Of a stretch of DNA of 64,000 nt, positions 52,301 to 60,880 are shown piece by piece; position 1 is the first letter of the stretch, and every line of letters starts with the position of its first letter. The stretch comes from Histomonas meleagridis. Taxonomy: Eukaryota; Parabasalia; Tritrichomonadida; Dientamoebidae. The DNA lies in the NCBI GenBank assembly GCA_020186115.1, contig WSYJ01000186.1:1533501-1597500 (forward strand), read 5' to 3'. Under the pieces are notes generated by a model that saw nothing but the letters and a program-made list of their open reading frames with translations, did not search any database and was not told the DNA's origin. Made by a program: the position numbers and the translations under genes.

Positions 52301-52727
52301 AATAATTGGTACGGAAATACTTTTGAACAAAATCACTGTATTTGGATGGTAAAATACTGGATACATTTTCCCACATAAAAATGGCAGAACGATTATGTGA
52401 ATGAGTAATTGTCCTGTTATTGGTCAAGGATGAAACCATTGTTAGTACACATTTGATTTGGACATCTGAACGACGAATATTTGATACTTTTGGTTCATTA
52501 ATTTCTGTAAGATTATATTGGTAATCATCAATGTTTGGGGATTCTATGGGTAATGTTTTTGAAAAATCTTGGATTTTAAAAAGACTTAAATTTTCTTTGA
52601 TAGTTTTGGAATATATTGGTTTATCATCATCATCACTACTATCAAATGAATCATATGAACTATCTGTGTTTATCCCATCTTGACTAATTAAAAAATCCTT
52701 GATATTTACAACACGGCTCTTTTGCAT
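49344..52727 (-). CDS. RPTOR: Raptor, TORC1 scaffold subunit
   Basis: 1127 residues. The N-terminal caspase-like RNC domain (about 95-260) has RVLFHYIGYGFPQHDPSSIP and then TPSFFIFDCSNAGAALHAI, the raptor signature, although the usual GHG is GYG here. HEAT-type helices occupy the middle (LLFHIPEDSKLSKVSFELLA... to about 740), with a linker and a C-terminal WD40-like beta propeller (about 850-1127; FIGTENGYINIWN, GNICLWDIEYQKLIGEY, AGFSNGLIVMMDL). Raptor recruits substrates to the TOR kinase at endolysosomal membranes and couples nutrient state to growth. It is somewhat shorter than animal Raptor. The start region is shared with the divergent gene at 52793 (65 bp between ATGs). Confidence 0.92.
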   Translation of the reverse strand: MQKSRVVNIKDFLISQDGINTDSSYDSFDSSDDDDKPIYSKTIKENLSLFKIQDFSKTLPIESPNIDDYQYNLTEINEPKVSNIRRSDVQIKCVLTMVSSLTNNRTITHSHNRSAIFMWENVSSILPSKYSDFVQKYFRTNYSTLSTDLRFFHQINPNVDTINHLSTLRSDVSSGRVLFHYIGYGFPQHDPSSIPCVDRNSGIFMNYSIRKLFDSIKTPSFFIFDCSNAGAALHAIQVAANSQHPIPSISTFQKSTIKQIDWNDYYCLCTTNIKETIPEDPHLPRDFLTSCIFTPVKLAVVCHVIQYYRTSIVDDKFPMNKFIDIINIKELNEILQAIIDSIASDVLHKEEYRKYFRNNNFISHLFRQFLLAQFLLRNYQVHPMSYPELPDMSTHPLWGHWKTIVDYVVTKVTIDSFGFITNLFDQTINSVKVYLKNDCKKDIPITLITLLFHIPEDSKLSKVSFELLAKYASLSQKSRDKLTKTTIFSKLFSILIKNNQNTKFSKHSLCYLCIALLQTDPKLIYEIVSSNDIKSFKELIFDSNIPTLTRSMICAILSYVISCNDSLRYLFTSKQFIINLKNLLNDSDSLFTLWILILIYKICDMYGINSKVIYDNGLHIQIASFCLHNSYEIRSAALSILSFFIQPTEKLANIQLFCLLILSIFDSSYLVRFNYIIFLGNFLSNYQLEAKQYLSEIEFQNRTIKEILNSYFKIEGFCYEECSKDFNQLSKLADLLCQSEDSLKKSIKLSIEYLNILKNDPHLTIRNISEQILNTFNYNEKGGNAVFNISIYQLVNSCQWELKEDSKPTTSPVSLPFPSISNVPTTKLVITNKYKFDSTEEPNHLTYYPKTLSISVSTTKNNVYYIDEFMNSTKIFINSKITSLAVSDWDYKPLVFIGTENGYINIWNPQNKHSKISFYSDFSGNSINFPVVLSLIKNKKQFVSSRGISGNICLWDIEYQKLIGEYNTGAKESVSAIAMNPISSNSCVAGFSNGLIVMMDLRMKSPQNVAAPRANDKIIKIVGCVDNNATFFAGTKAGACIKWDTNNDFPVVEFETKSTLVDFDAHPLSPFMTLAPKNLSPVIIDRNGKVIHNLKDIKMSNVCSFHPVLPHIIWGTPEGDLVESQLT

Positions 52728-52792
52728 TCAGGGAAAATTCGTGGAAAATAAACTTTTCAATTTCACCCAAAAAAAAAACGTTTTAAATGTAA

Positions 52793-55351
52793 ATGGACAA
52801 AAAAAACCCTTCATCAGCACTACAAATAAAATTGGCTCAATTAAATAAAGTAGCAGAATATTTATCATCACAACTTGCAGATAATGTTTTCCAAATTCAA
52901 ACTCTTAGAAATAGATTTGAAGAATTTGAAAATAAAATCTTTAATAAAACACAGGAAAAAATTAATAGCATGATTAATCAATATTTAAATGAACAAAATA
53001 ATGATATAAAAATTAATACTAATGTATCAAATAATTCACAGATATTAGAAGTCAAAAAAAATTGTGAAACAAAACTAAGGACATTAGAACGAGAAGTTTA
53101 TACTCAATTGGAAATGATGAAAGGAGAAATTACAAAAATTTCTAATGAGATATCAAATCAATTAATTGATATTAATAAAAGTTTTCAAGGATTAATGAAA
53201 ACAAATAATTCACAAACACGTTCTCTTAATAAAAAATTTGAAAAGATCATAAAAACGCATGATGAAGAATCATTAAGAAAACAACAATTATTCCAAGAAG
53301 AAGAAATGCGCAAATATTCAAAAATAGAAGAACAATTTAAGTCCGAAATTGAAGAATTAAAACTAAATCTTCGACCATCCACAGCATTAAAGCAACAAGT
53401 TCGGCAAGATTTAAACATATTAATCCAAAAAATTTCGATACTTCGTACGGAAGTTAATCAAATGCGACGAAACATAAAACAAATTTCATTTCCAACATAT
53501 ATCATTAATGGTAAAAGATTTGCACACACACTTTTTACTGAGAATCAAAATTATAAATCTGAATACAATTCGATTTTACTTGAATTAAATAATGAAGAAA
53601 AAGAAACGCAGAAAACAATTGAAGCCTTAAAAATTAAATATGAAACCAAACAAAAAGAATATGAAAAAGAAATAAATTATTTATATGATGAATTAAAGAA
53701 ATATGATATTGTTTTACAGCATAAATCAGAAATCGAAAAAGAAGAAAACAAAATGAATCAAAAAATAAATAATATGAAAAACTTAATTGAAAAAATCAAA
53801 AAGATTAAAGAAAAAAATCAAAAAGAAGAAAATGAACTTATCGAAAAATATCAACAAAAAGAAAAAGAAGAAATTGAAAAAAACGAACGAATTAAATCAC
53901 AATTTATCGAAGAAACAAAAAAATACAAAACTTTAAATGATATAATAAATGATAAAAAAGAACTTTTACAAATAAAATCGAATTTAAAGAATCAAGAAAA
54001 GGAAGAAAACATTGCTGATATATATAAACTTGAAATTGATAAACTTAACGACAATAATAATAAACAATTTAATGAGATTAAAGAAGAATTAAATAAAAAA
54101 GTTATAGAACATCAACAAAAATATGAAAACGAATATAACGCACAAAAGTTATTATATAAAGAAAATATTAATAAAACATTAAATGAGATAAAATTTAATT
54201 CATTTTTAATAATAAATGAAATAGAAAAACATTATAAAACACAAATAGAATTATCAAATCAACAATTAGAAATATTAAATCTAAAAGAAGTTGAATTACC
54301 AAATATAACTCAAACTTTAGAAGAAGAAAAGAATTCTTTTTCATTAGATATCGAAAATGAGAAAAATCAAATTGTTCCAAATTATAATGAAATTATTAAT
54401 AATGAAGAAAATCGATTTACACAAATAACAAATTATTATAACGATGATAGTATTAATACATTAATTTCTATAATATCGGAACTAAATACAAATCAATTAA
54501 TAAACCATTATAACTTATTAATTGAACAACTTCAACATGAACTAAATAATCTTGAAAATAATGATAATGATGAAAATGATTTTATACAAATTGCACGAAG
54601 AACTTCTTCGACTAAAATACAAAATGCCTTAAAAGAAAGTACGTCAAATATATCGAATTTAATACAAAATATTTTAAAGAATTTAAAAAATTTTAATAAA
54701 CAAATTCAAAATAAAAATATGGAAATTTTTAACACAATAAACGAAATTTTTTCTAATAACGAAAAATTAATTTTCGATCAAAATTTAACAATCGAGAATT
54801 CACATGATGAAAAATATCAATTATTACAAACATTTATAAATAAATTTTTTGATTTATATAATACAAAAAATGATGAGTTAAAGATAGAAATGGAAAATTT
54901 CGATATAAAATTAAATGAATTAATCGAATTCCAAACTAATTCTTTGGATGAAAGAGAACAAAATTATCGAAATAATGATGGGCATTATGAAAAGATTAAA
55001 GATAACTTGAAAATTAAGGCTGGAATGAGGAATCCGGAATATTTAAGTTCAAAAGATTTAAAAATTAAACAATTAAATCGAACTTTAGATTTAGCAATTA
55101 TTAAGTTTAAAACTGCTGGAATGAGAAGTCAAGAAAAAACAGAAATAGAAAAATTGGAAAAAATTTTGGAAGATAAAAACAAACAATTAAAAAATATGGA
55201 AAAGAATATAAACTTTGGAAAGAAACAAATCCAATTAAGAAATAGTGACGGAAAATTATCAGCAGGAAGAATGAGGAAAATGATTTCAAATACTGATGGA
55301 AACAGAACGAGTATGGTGCATAAACCATTACCAAAACTTGTTAATAAATAA
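52793..55351 (+). CDS. large coiled-coil protein
   Basis: 852 residues, nearly all heptad-rich coiled coil (Glu/Lys/Asn/Ile/Leu), with a short non-coil break near 230-250 (ISFPTYIINGKRFAHTLF) and a basic C-terminal segment (GKKQIQLRNSDGKLSAGRMR...KPLPKLVNK). No motor, kinase or membrane region is present. It is probably a cytoskeletal or basal-body component, which trichomonads have in abundance, but this is inference from composition. It shares a 65-bp divergent promoter with Raptor. Confidence 0.75.
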   Translation: MDKKNPSSALQIKLAQLNKVAEYLSSQLADNVFQIQTLRNRFEEFENKIFNKTQEKINSMINQYLNEQNNDIKINTNVSNNSQILEVKKNCETKLRTLEREVYTQLEMMKGEITKISNEISNQLIDINKSFQGLMKTNNSQTRSLNKKFEKIIKTHDEESLRKQQLFQEEEMRKYSKIEEQFKSEIEELKLNLRPSTALKQQVRQDLNILIQKISILRTEVNQMRRNIKQISFPTYIINGKRFAHTLFTENQNYKSEYNSILLELNNEEKETQKTIEALKIKYETKQKEYEKEINYLYDELKKYDIVLQHKSEIEKEENKMNQKINNMKNLIEKIKKIKEKNQKEENELIEKYQQKEKEEIEKNERIKSQFIEETKKYKTLNDIINDKKELLQIKSNLKNQEKEENIADIYKLEIDKLNDNNNKQFNEIKEELNKKVIEHQQKYENEYNAQKLLYKENINKTLNEIKFNSFLIINEIEKHYKTQIELSNQQLEILNLKEVELPNITQTLEEEKNSFSLDIENEKNQIVPNYNEIINNEENRFTQITNYYNDDSINTLISIISELNTNQLINHYNLLIEQLQHELNNLENNDNDENDFIQIARRTSSTKIQNALKESTSNISNLIQNILKNLKNFNKQIQNKNMEIFNTINEIFSNNEKLIFDQNLTIENSHDEKYQLLQTFINKFFDLYNTKNDELKIEMENFDIKLNELIEFQTNSLDEREQNYRNNDGHYEKIKDNLKIKAGMRNPEYLSSKDLKIKQLNRTLDLAIIKFKTAGMRSQEKTEIEKLEKILEDKNKQLKNMEKNINFGKKQIQLRNSDGKLSAGRMRKMISNTDGNRTSMVHKPLPKLVNK

Positions 55352-55449
55352 AAATGCGAATAAAAATTGTTTTCTGATGTGGCTCTGAAGGAAACTTGCA
55401 ATCAACAATTCGAAAGTAACTTGCTTTAACAAATGGAAAAATGTTAAAT

Positions 55450-55458
55450 AAACGGTTT
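55450..55458. promoter_or_regulatory. Myb-type site AAACGGTTT
   Basis: Palindrome-like YAACNG core, 89 bp upstream of the Tom46-like start. The same 9-mer is at 48227-48235, before the hydrogenase. Both genes encode predicted hydrogenosomal proteins, so co-regulation by a Myb protein is conceivable. Confidence 0.35.
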
Positions 55459-55546
55459 ACATTTGAAAGTCAAAAATGGAGAACGTTTAAACCCCACACA
55501 ATTTTGGAAACGATCAAAAGCACTTTTTGATTGCGTTCTTGTAAAG

Positions 55547-56668
55547 ATGTCCGAAGAGAAACAGCAAGAAATCATGATTTCACCAGATTTTTATAAAATC
55601 TACATGTGGGAATTCAATGACGATGAGGAAGAGGTTGAAATCAAAATTTCTTTTCCAAAAACATTTAATTCAAAATCCATTATCTACCAACTTACCCCAG
55701 AGAAGAATGCTGTTAACATCACCATCAAAGGCGAAATAGTTCCTCTTGTCAGAAGTCTTCTCTTTGGCACCATTTCCGAAGTCAATGTTACACGTTCTGA
55801 TACACAATTCACACTCTGTCTCACTAAAGAAAAGCCTGGAGCATGGGAGCTTCCTTTTACGGATGTTCACCCATCTTTTGGAGATGCAGATCCTCAAACA
55901 TGTTTCATTCTTTTCCATTTTCTTATTACTAAAGGAGACCAAGATCGTGCCATAGATTTTCTCAACAAGTCGGCCAACTTTGGTTATCTTCCAGCCATTG
56001 AAACAATTATTGAAAATACTAAGCAATTTCTTTCTAACGAAGACCTTCCACAAAACGACAGGATCCAAATTTTTAGTACCATTACAAATCTTTATGATGT
56101 AGGTGTAAATAAATATCATGATCCAAAATTTGCCCTTAAATCGGGTATGTTCCTATTACAAAATGGCGTAGAGTCTGCCAGCGTCCTCGAAATCTTCCAA
56201 ATTGCCTGTAACGCCGGAGTATCTGAAGGATTTACATTTCAAGGAATTGCAGTATCTCCACTTTCACAATATGGTTTTGAGGTAAAAGACGCGAAATTGG
56301 CCGTTAAATTGTTTAGTAAAGCTCTTGATTTCGACAAAGACGAACCTTTAGCTAATCATTTTCTTGCGATGCATTTGTATAACGGAATCGGAGTCGAAAA
56401 AGACGTCAAACGTGCCAAAGCGCTTCAAGAAAATGCAGTTAAGAAGATACCGACCTTGGAACCATTGAAGACAGTTACTATCGAAGGAGAAAAAGAAGAA
56501 CATTACGAACATAACGAAATAGCTTTGAAGGATAACTCCGAAAGGGATAACGACAATGTGAAAAAGGAATCGAAAGGCACTAAAATTGGTCTAATTATTG
56601 GCGGCGCCATTGTTGCTGTTGCCGCAGGTGTCTCAATATATAATTTTATGAGGAGACGAAATCATTAA
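55547..56668 (+). CDS. CS/Hsp20-like + Sel1/TPR tail-anchored protein, hydrogenosomal Tom36/Tom46-like receptor candidate
   Basis: 373 residues from the ATG at 55547; the frame is open upstream to 55463 but only with a TTG. The N-terminal 110 or so form a CS/p23-like beta sandwich (YKIYMWEFNDDEEEVEIKIS ... FTLCLTKEKPGAWELPF). The middle, about 130-310, has Sel1/TPR-type helices (AIDFLNKSANFGYLPAIETI, LAMHLYNGIGVEKDVKRAKA). An acidic-basic linker follows, then one C-terminal membrane helix (IGLIIGGAIVAVAAGVSIY) and a basic end, NFMRRRNH. Tail anchors with short basic ends go to mitochondrion-type outer membranes. The domain set matches the trichomonad TOM receptor candidates Tom36 and Tom46. 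AAACGGTTT lies at 55450-55458. Confidence 0.65.
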   Translation: MSEEKQQEIMISPDFYKIYMWEFNDDEEEVEIKISFPKTFNSKSIIYQLTPEKNAVNITIKGEIVPLVRSLLFGTISEVNVTRSDTQFTLCLTKEKPGAWELPFTDVHPSFGDADPQTCFILFHFLITKGDQDRAIDFLNKSANFGYLPAIETIIENTKQFLSNEDLPQNDRIQIFSTITNLYDVGVNKYHDPKFALKSGMFLLQNGVESASVLEIFQIACNAGVSEGFTFQGIAVSPLSQYGFEVKDAKLAVKLFSKALDFDKDEPLANHFLAMHLYNGIGVEKDVKRAKALQENAVKKIPTLEPLKTVTIEGEKEEHYEHNEIALKDNSERDNDNVKKESKGTKIGLIIGGAIVAVAAGVSIYNFMRRRNH

Positions 56669-56751
56669 AAAAATTAAATAAGAAATACGTTTTTTTATTA
56701 TTTATATTTTATGAAAATGTTTTGTTTATGCGAAAAATATTTTATTTCCCA

Positions 56752-57920
56752 CTTTCTTCATTCTGAAGTTGAGAATGTTTTTCTCGAAATAATTTAATTA
56801 TTTCTGATCGATTAAATACAGTTGCTTTGTCAAATGCTGTTTTATGATGTTTAAATGATTCCCAAATATTGTTTTAGAATATAAAATTATTTAAATTAAT
56901 ATTAAATAAAATTAATGAAAATCTTTGGCATTGATATCTATTCCTTTTTGTTCTAAAAGTAATTTGACTATTTCCAAATGACCATTTAAAGATGCTAATA
57001 TAAGTGCGGTGTTAAATCATTTGGATGATTTCCATATATTTTTTATGTATATTAAATCTCTTTAAGAAACATTTTATTAAATTTACAAAAATCTTTTGCA
57101 TTGATATCAATTTCCTCTTGTTCTAGAAGTAATTTAATTATTTCTTTACAGCCTTTAATAGAAGCAAGTAAAAGTGCAGTTCTAAAAAAGTAAAATAATT
57201 TCCAAATATCATTTAAAAACATAAAATTATTAAATAAAAAATTATCTTTAATATTAATATTAATACCTTTTTGTTGGAGAAGAATTTTAATTATTTCTGG
57301 ATGATTATTTAAAGACGCCAAAATAAGTGCTGTTTGAAATATTTTGAATAATTTCCAAATATAATTTTGAAATATTATGTAATCTTAAAAAATATCAATT
57401 ATAACAAACAAACATCTTTAACATTGACATCAATTCCTTCTTTTTCAAGCAGTAGTTTGACTGTTTCTATATGACCAAAAAAAGATTCCCAAAGAAGTGT
57501 TTCTCGAAATATTTAAAATTGTTTTTAAATAAAGTTTTAAAATATAAAATTATTAAAAAAAACTATGAATAAAACATATAAATATTATCTTTGACATTAA
57601 CATCGATGCTATCTTGTTTAAGAAACAATTTCACTATTTCAGTATAACCATTTGAAGATGCACAAATAAGTGCTGTCATAAACAAAATGAATAAATTCCA
57701 AATATAATAATGAAATACTCTATTATTAAAATAAACATCCAATAAAATATTTAAATGTTTTGAGCATTAATATTAATTCCTTTTTGTTTAATAAGTAATT
57801 TAACTATTTCAATATAATCTTTTTTAGATGCATAAATAATTGGTATTTCAAATAATTTAAATAATTTTTATGAATTTTTTACAATAAACTTCAAAGTTAT
57901 ATAAAAAACATTAAATGAAA
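56752..57920 (-). repeat. ankyrin module array D
   Basis: Seven modules with spacers follow the DUF3447 ORF at 57921-59117. Near 57052-57321 a whole module-spacer-module stretch happens to stay open and shows the spacer reading ...NDIWKLFYFFR before TALLLASIKGC. The last module ends in a hydrophilic tail EKHSQLQNEESGK and TAA at 56752, which looks like a real C-terminus. Confidence 0.75.
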
Positions 57921-59117
57921 TTAACAAACATCGATATCATTAATATCAATTCCTTCCTGCTCAAGAATATACTCAACAAGTTCAACATTTTCTGATTCCA
58001 TTGATTCAAACAAAATGCTTTTTGGAAGCTTATTATTTTGCAATGTCAGTTTAACAAGATATATATTACCAAATCTTGCAGATTTCTTAGAAATAGTTTC
58101 ATCAATTTCCATTCCATTATCTTTTAAATATGAAAAAATTACATAATTACAATATAATATACATATTTTCCCTAATACATCTAAACCTTTAATTTCTTGG
58201 ATTTTATTTTCATAAAGATATTTAAAGATATCATTTCGATGAAATTCGATTGCTGTTTCATATGCATTTTCAAATGATGAATGATTTTGCTCACATAAAT
58301 GAATGATTTCCTCATTTCCACCTGCAATTGCATATTTACCTGTATATTCTGCATCTGCACCATTCATAAGTAAGTATTTAAAACATTTAACTGATCCAAA
58401 AAATGCTGCATAATCAATTAATGTTACATTTTCTTCATTAATAAAAGAACATTTTTCGTAAAGTGATGGTTCAATTGTTTGATCATACTCAAAATTTACT
58501 TGTGACGATATTTCCTGTAGTTTATCTATTTCATCATTTCGAATTATTTTCGCAATTTCATTAGGATTATGTCCTTCTTTGATTAATTGCTTATGTAATT
58601 CCCAATTATTCTTTGATAGTTCTTCAAAGTTATTTAAAAATGCTTTCGTTATTATATTAAAATTTTGAGCTATTCTATTCTCTTTTTCTGATTTATAATG
58701 AGCGAAATATTTTGATTTAATGTTTTTTACAATATCTTCATCAATTAAATTTTCTTCAAGCATTTTTTCAATCAAATAATATGATTCTTGTGATTCGTTT
58801 TTAGATAAATAATTACCAAAAATTTGAATAATTTTTGGATAGTTTTTGTTAATTTTTTCTTCCTTTGTTTGAATTAATTTAATATAATTTATGTAAAAAT
58901 CATTTAAATCTTTTTTTGATAAAAATGCAGAATAAACCAAATTACTAATAATTAAATTATATGAATATGGAAAATTGAAATCAAATAATTCCATTGTCTT
59001 CTCAATAGATGTTTCGAGATTTTCTTGAGTTATATTAAATATGATTTGTTGTATTTTGAAAAGCAAATCAATTTGTATGGATTGTGATTTATAATCATTG
59101 TTTCCATTACTGTTCAT
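57921..59117 (-). CDS. DUF3447-type ankyrin protein
   Basis: 398 codons, intact. Helical N-terminus (LLFKIQQIIFNITQENLETS), then the family middle with ELHKQLIKEGHNPNEIAKII, the core NVTLIDYAAFFGSVKCFKYL, LLMNGADAEYTGKYAIAGGN, ETAIEFHRNDIFKYLYENK, and ankyrin-like helices to EGIDINDIDVC, where the first spacer of array D starts. An initiator-like TATCAATGAAA lies 15-25 nt upstream. Its middle resembles the frameshifted third gene and shows what that gene should read. Confidence 0.75.
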   Translation of the reverse strand: MNSNGNNDYKSQSIQIDLLFKIQQIIFNITQENLETSIEKTMELFDFNFPYSYNLIISNLVYSAFLSKKDLNDFYINYIKLIQTKEEKINKNYPKIIQIFGNYLSKNESQESYYLIEKMLEENLIDEDIVKNIKSKYFAHYKSEKENRIAQNFNIITKAFLNNFEELSKNNWELHKQLIKEGHNPNEIAKIIRNDEIDKLQEISSQVNFEYDQTIEPSLYEKCSFINEENVTLIDYAAFFGSVKCFKYLLMNGADAEYTGKYAIAGGNEEIIHLCEQNHSSFENAYETAIEFHRNDIFKYLYENKIQEIKGLDVLGKICILYCNYVIFSYLKDNGMEIDETISKKSARFGNIYLVKLTLQNNKLPKSILFESMESENVELVEYILEQEGIDINDIDVC

Positions 59118-59147
59118 TCCATAAAATAGATTTCATTGATAAACTAT

Positions 59148-59774
59148 TCAATTTTCACAGAAACTGTTTCCAGCCAAAATTTTGAGCACGTTTATCCAAA
59201 AGTGACTTTTTAAAACTCCTTCGTTATTGAATTTTTTATGAAGTTCCAAATTATTCCTTGAAAGACCTTCAAAGGATTTATAGAACGTTTTGATGAGTGG
59301 TGCCTCAAAATAACTTGTATTTTTAATTTTTTCTATTTTAGATTGTGTAAAATATTTTGATTCGATTAATTTGTTTTCAATTATTTGGTAAATTAGATAA
59401 TATGATTCTTGTGATTTTATTTGAAGAATATATTTAAGAAATGTTTCAATGATTCCATATTCAGTTGAATTTATTTCTTCTTCTTGATTTGAAATGTTTT
59501 TTAAATATTTAATACATATTTCACATTCATTCTTTCGCGAATAAAATGAATAATAAAGCATTTGAATTAGAATAATATTAAATGTTTCAGGGAAATCTTT
59601 ATCAAATAATTTCATTGTTTGTTCAACTGATTCTTCAAAATTAACATTACTTAAATTAAATATAATATTTTGAAGTGTTATAAGGAATTCCAGATAAAAA
59701 TCTTCATGGTTTGTTATTTTTTCTGAAGAATTTGGAGAAGGAATTGCAACACAATTTTGGAGTTCATTCTCCAT
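59148..59774 (-). CDS. N-terminal half of a DUF3447 gene, truncated paralog
   Basis: 208 codons with a good promoter context (GCACTT 7 nt before the ATG). Residues 27-140 are almost identical to residues 27-140 of the gene at 60881-62131. After about 190 the family sequence stops (NLELHKKFNNEG, then VLKSHFWINVLKILAGNSFCEN), with no DUF3447 core and no ankyrin modules. It abuts the next gene after 30 bp. It is a deletion derivative that may still be expressed as a short helical protein. Confidence 0.6.
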   Translation of the reverse strand: MENELQNCVAIPSPNSSEKITNHEDFYLEFLITLQNIIFNLSNVNFEESVEQTMKLFDKDFPETFNIILIQMLYYSFYSRKNECEICIKYLKNISNQEEEINSTEYGIIETFLKYILQIKSQESYYLIYQIIENKLIESKYFTQSKIEKIKNTSYFEAPLIKTFYKSFEGLSRNNLELHKKFNNEGVLKSHFWINVLKILAGNSFCEN

Positions 59775-59780
59775 TTAAAA

Positions 59781-59786
59781 AAGTGC
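59781..59786 (-). promoter_or_regulatory. initiator-like GCACTT
   Basis: Reads GCACTTTTTTAA and then ATG on the minus strand, giving a leader of about 10 nt. It is comparable to TCACTT at 2199 and TCATTT at 48699. Confidence 0.35.
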
Positions 59787-59898
59787 TTTGAAAATATAAA
59801 CCTTTCGAAAAAAATTCTTTGATTTACAATTCCAGGAAGGAAACGAAACATAAATTAAATTCGATATAACTTATGTTCTTATTATTAAAAAAAAATAT

Positions 59899-60880
59899 TT
59901 ATTCATTACTTTTATTAGAGTTATTGTTTTTATCTGCTGAAGCTTTCTCTTGAATTAATTCGACAATTTTTGGGTAGTTGAAAGTGGCTGCAAGCATTAA
60001 TGATGTAAAAAATTATTTGAATGAATTTTATATTATTGAAATTAATTAAAAAATTTCAAAATATATTGAAAACTCTTTAAATAGATATTCCTTGCATAAA
60101 TATCAATTCCTTCTTGTTTAAGAAGTACTTCAACTATTTCTGTATAACCATGTTGCGATGCGGCTATAAGTGCTGTATTGAATAATTTGAATAAATTCCG
60201 AATATCATTTAAAAACAAAAAATTATCATAACAAATATTAAATCAAATGTATAAAAATTTTGAATGTTAACATCAATTCCTTTTTGTTCAAGAAGTAATT
60301 TAACCATATCTAATTTATCATTATATGTTGCAATCATTAATGCAGTTTCTAATAAACAAAATAATTTCCAAATATTGTTTTTATATTTGAAATTATTCAA
60401 AAAAAGATTAAATCAAACAAAAATTCATTCTGAGCATTAACATTAATTTCTTTTTGTTCAAGAAGTAATTTAACTGTTTCCAAATGACCATTCAAAACTG
60501 CAAAAATAAGTGCTGTAAAAAGTAAACAAATTAATTTCCATACAAAATTTTGAAATATGAAATTATCAACATTAACTTTAAACAAATAAAACAAATATCT
60601 TCAACATTGATATCAATTCCTTTTTGATCTAAAAGGAATTTAACCATTTCAAGGTCACCTTCACTAGATGCCAAAATAAGTGGTGTTTTAAATGATATAT
60701 AATAATTCCAAATATTATTTTAAATTAGTAAATACTTAAAACAATTATTAAAAATAACAAATTAATATCTCTTCCATTAATATCTATTCCTTGCTGTTCA
60801 GTAAGTAATTTGGCTATATCCGAATTTTGATTATCAATAAGTGCTTACCAAAATAATTTAAATCAATATCAAACATTATG
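59899..60880 (-). repeat. ankyrin module array E
   Basis: Six modules with spacers follow the ORF at 60881-62131. Two spacer-module stretches (60209-60400 and 60397-60594) are open in frame and show spacer text NNIWKLFCLLE and NFVWKLICLLF just before TAL. The array ends with a charged tail EKASADKNNNSNKSNE and TAA at 59899, a convincing protein C-terminus. Confidence 0.75.
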
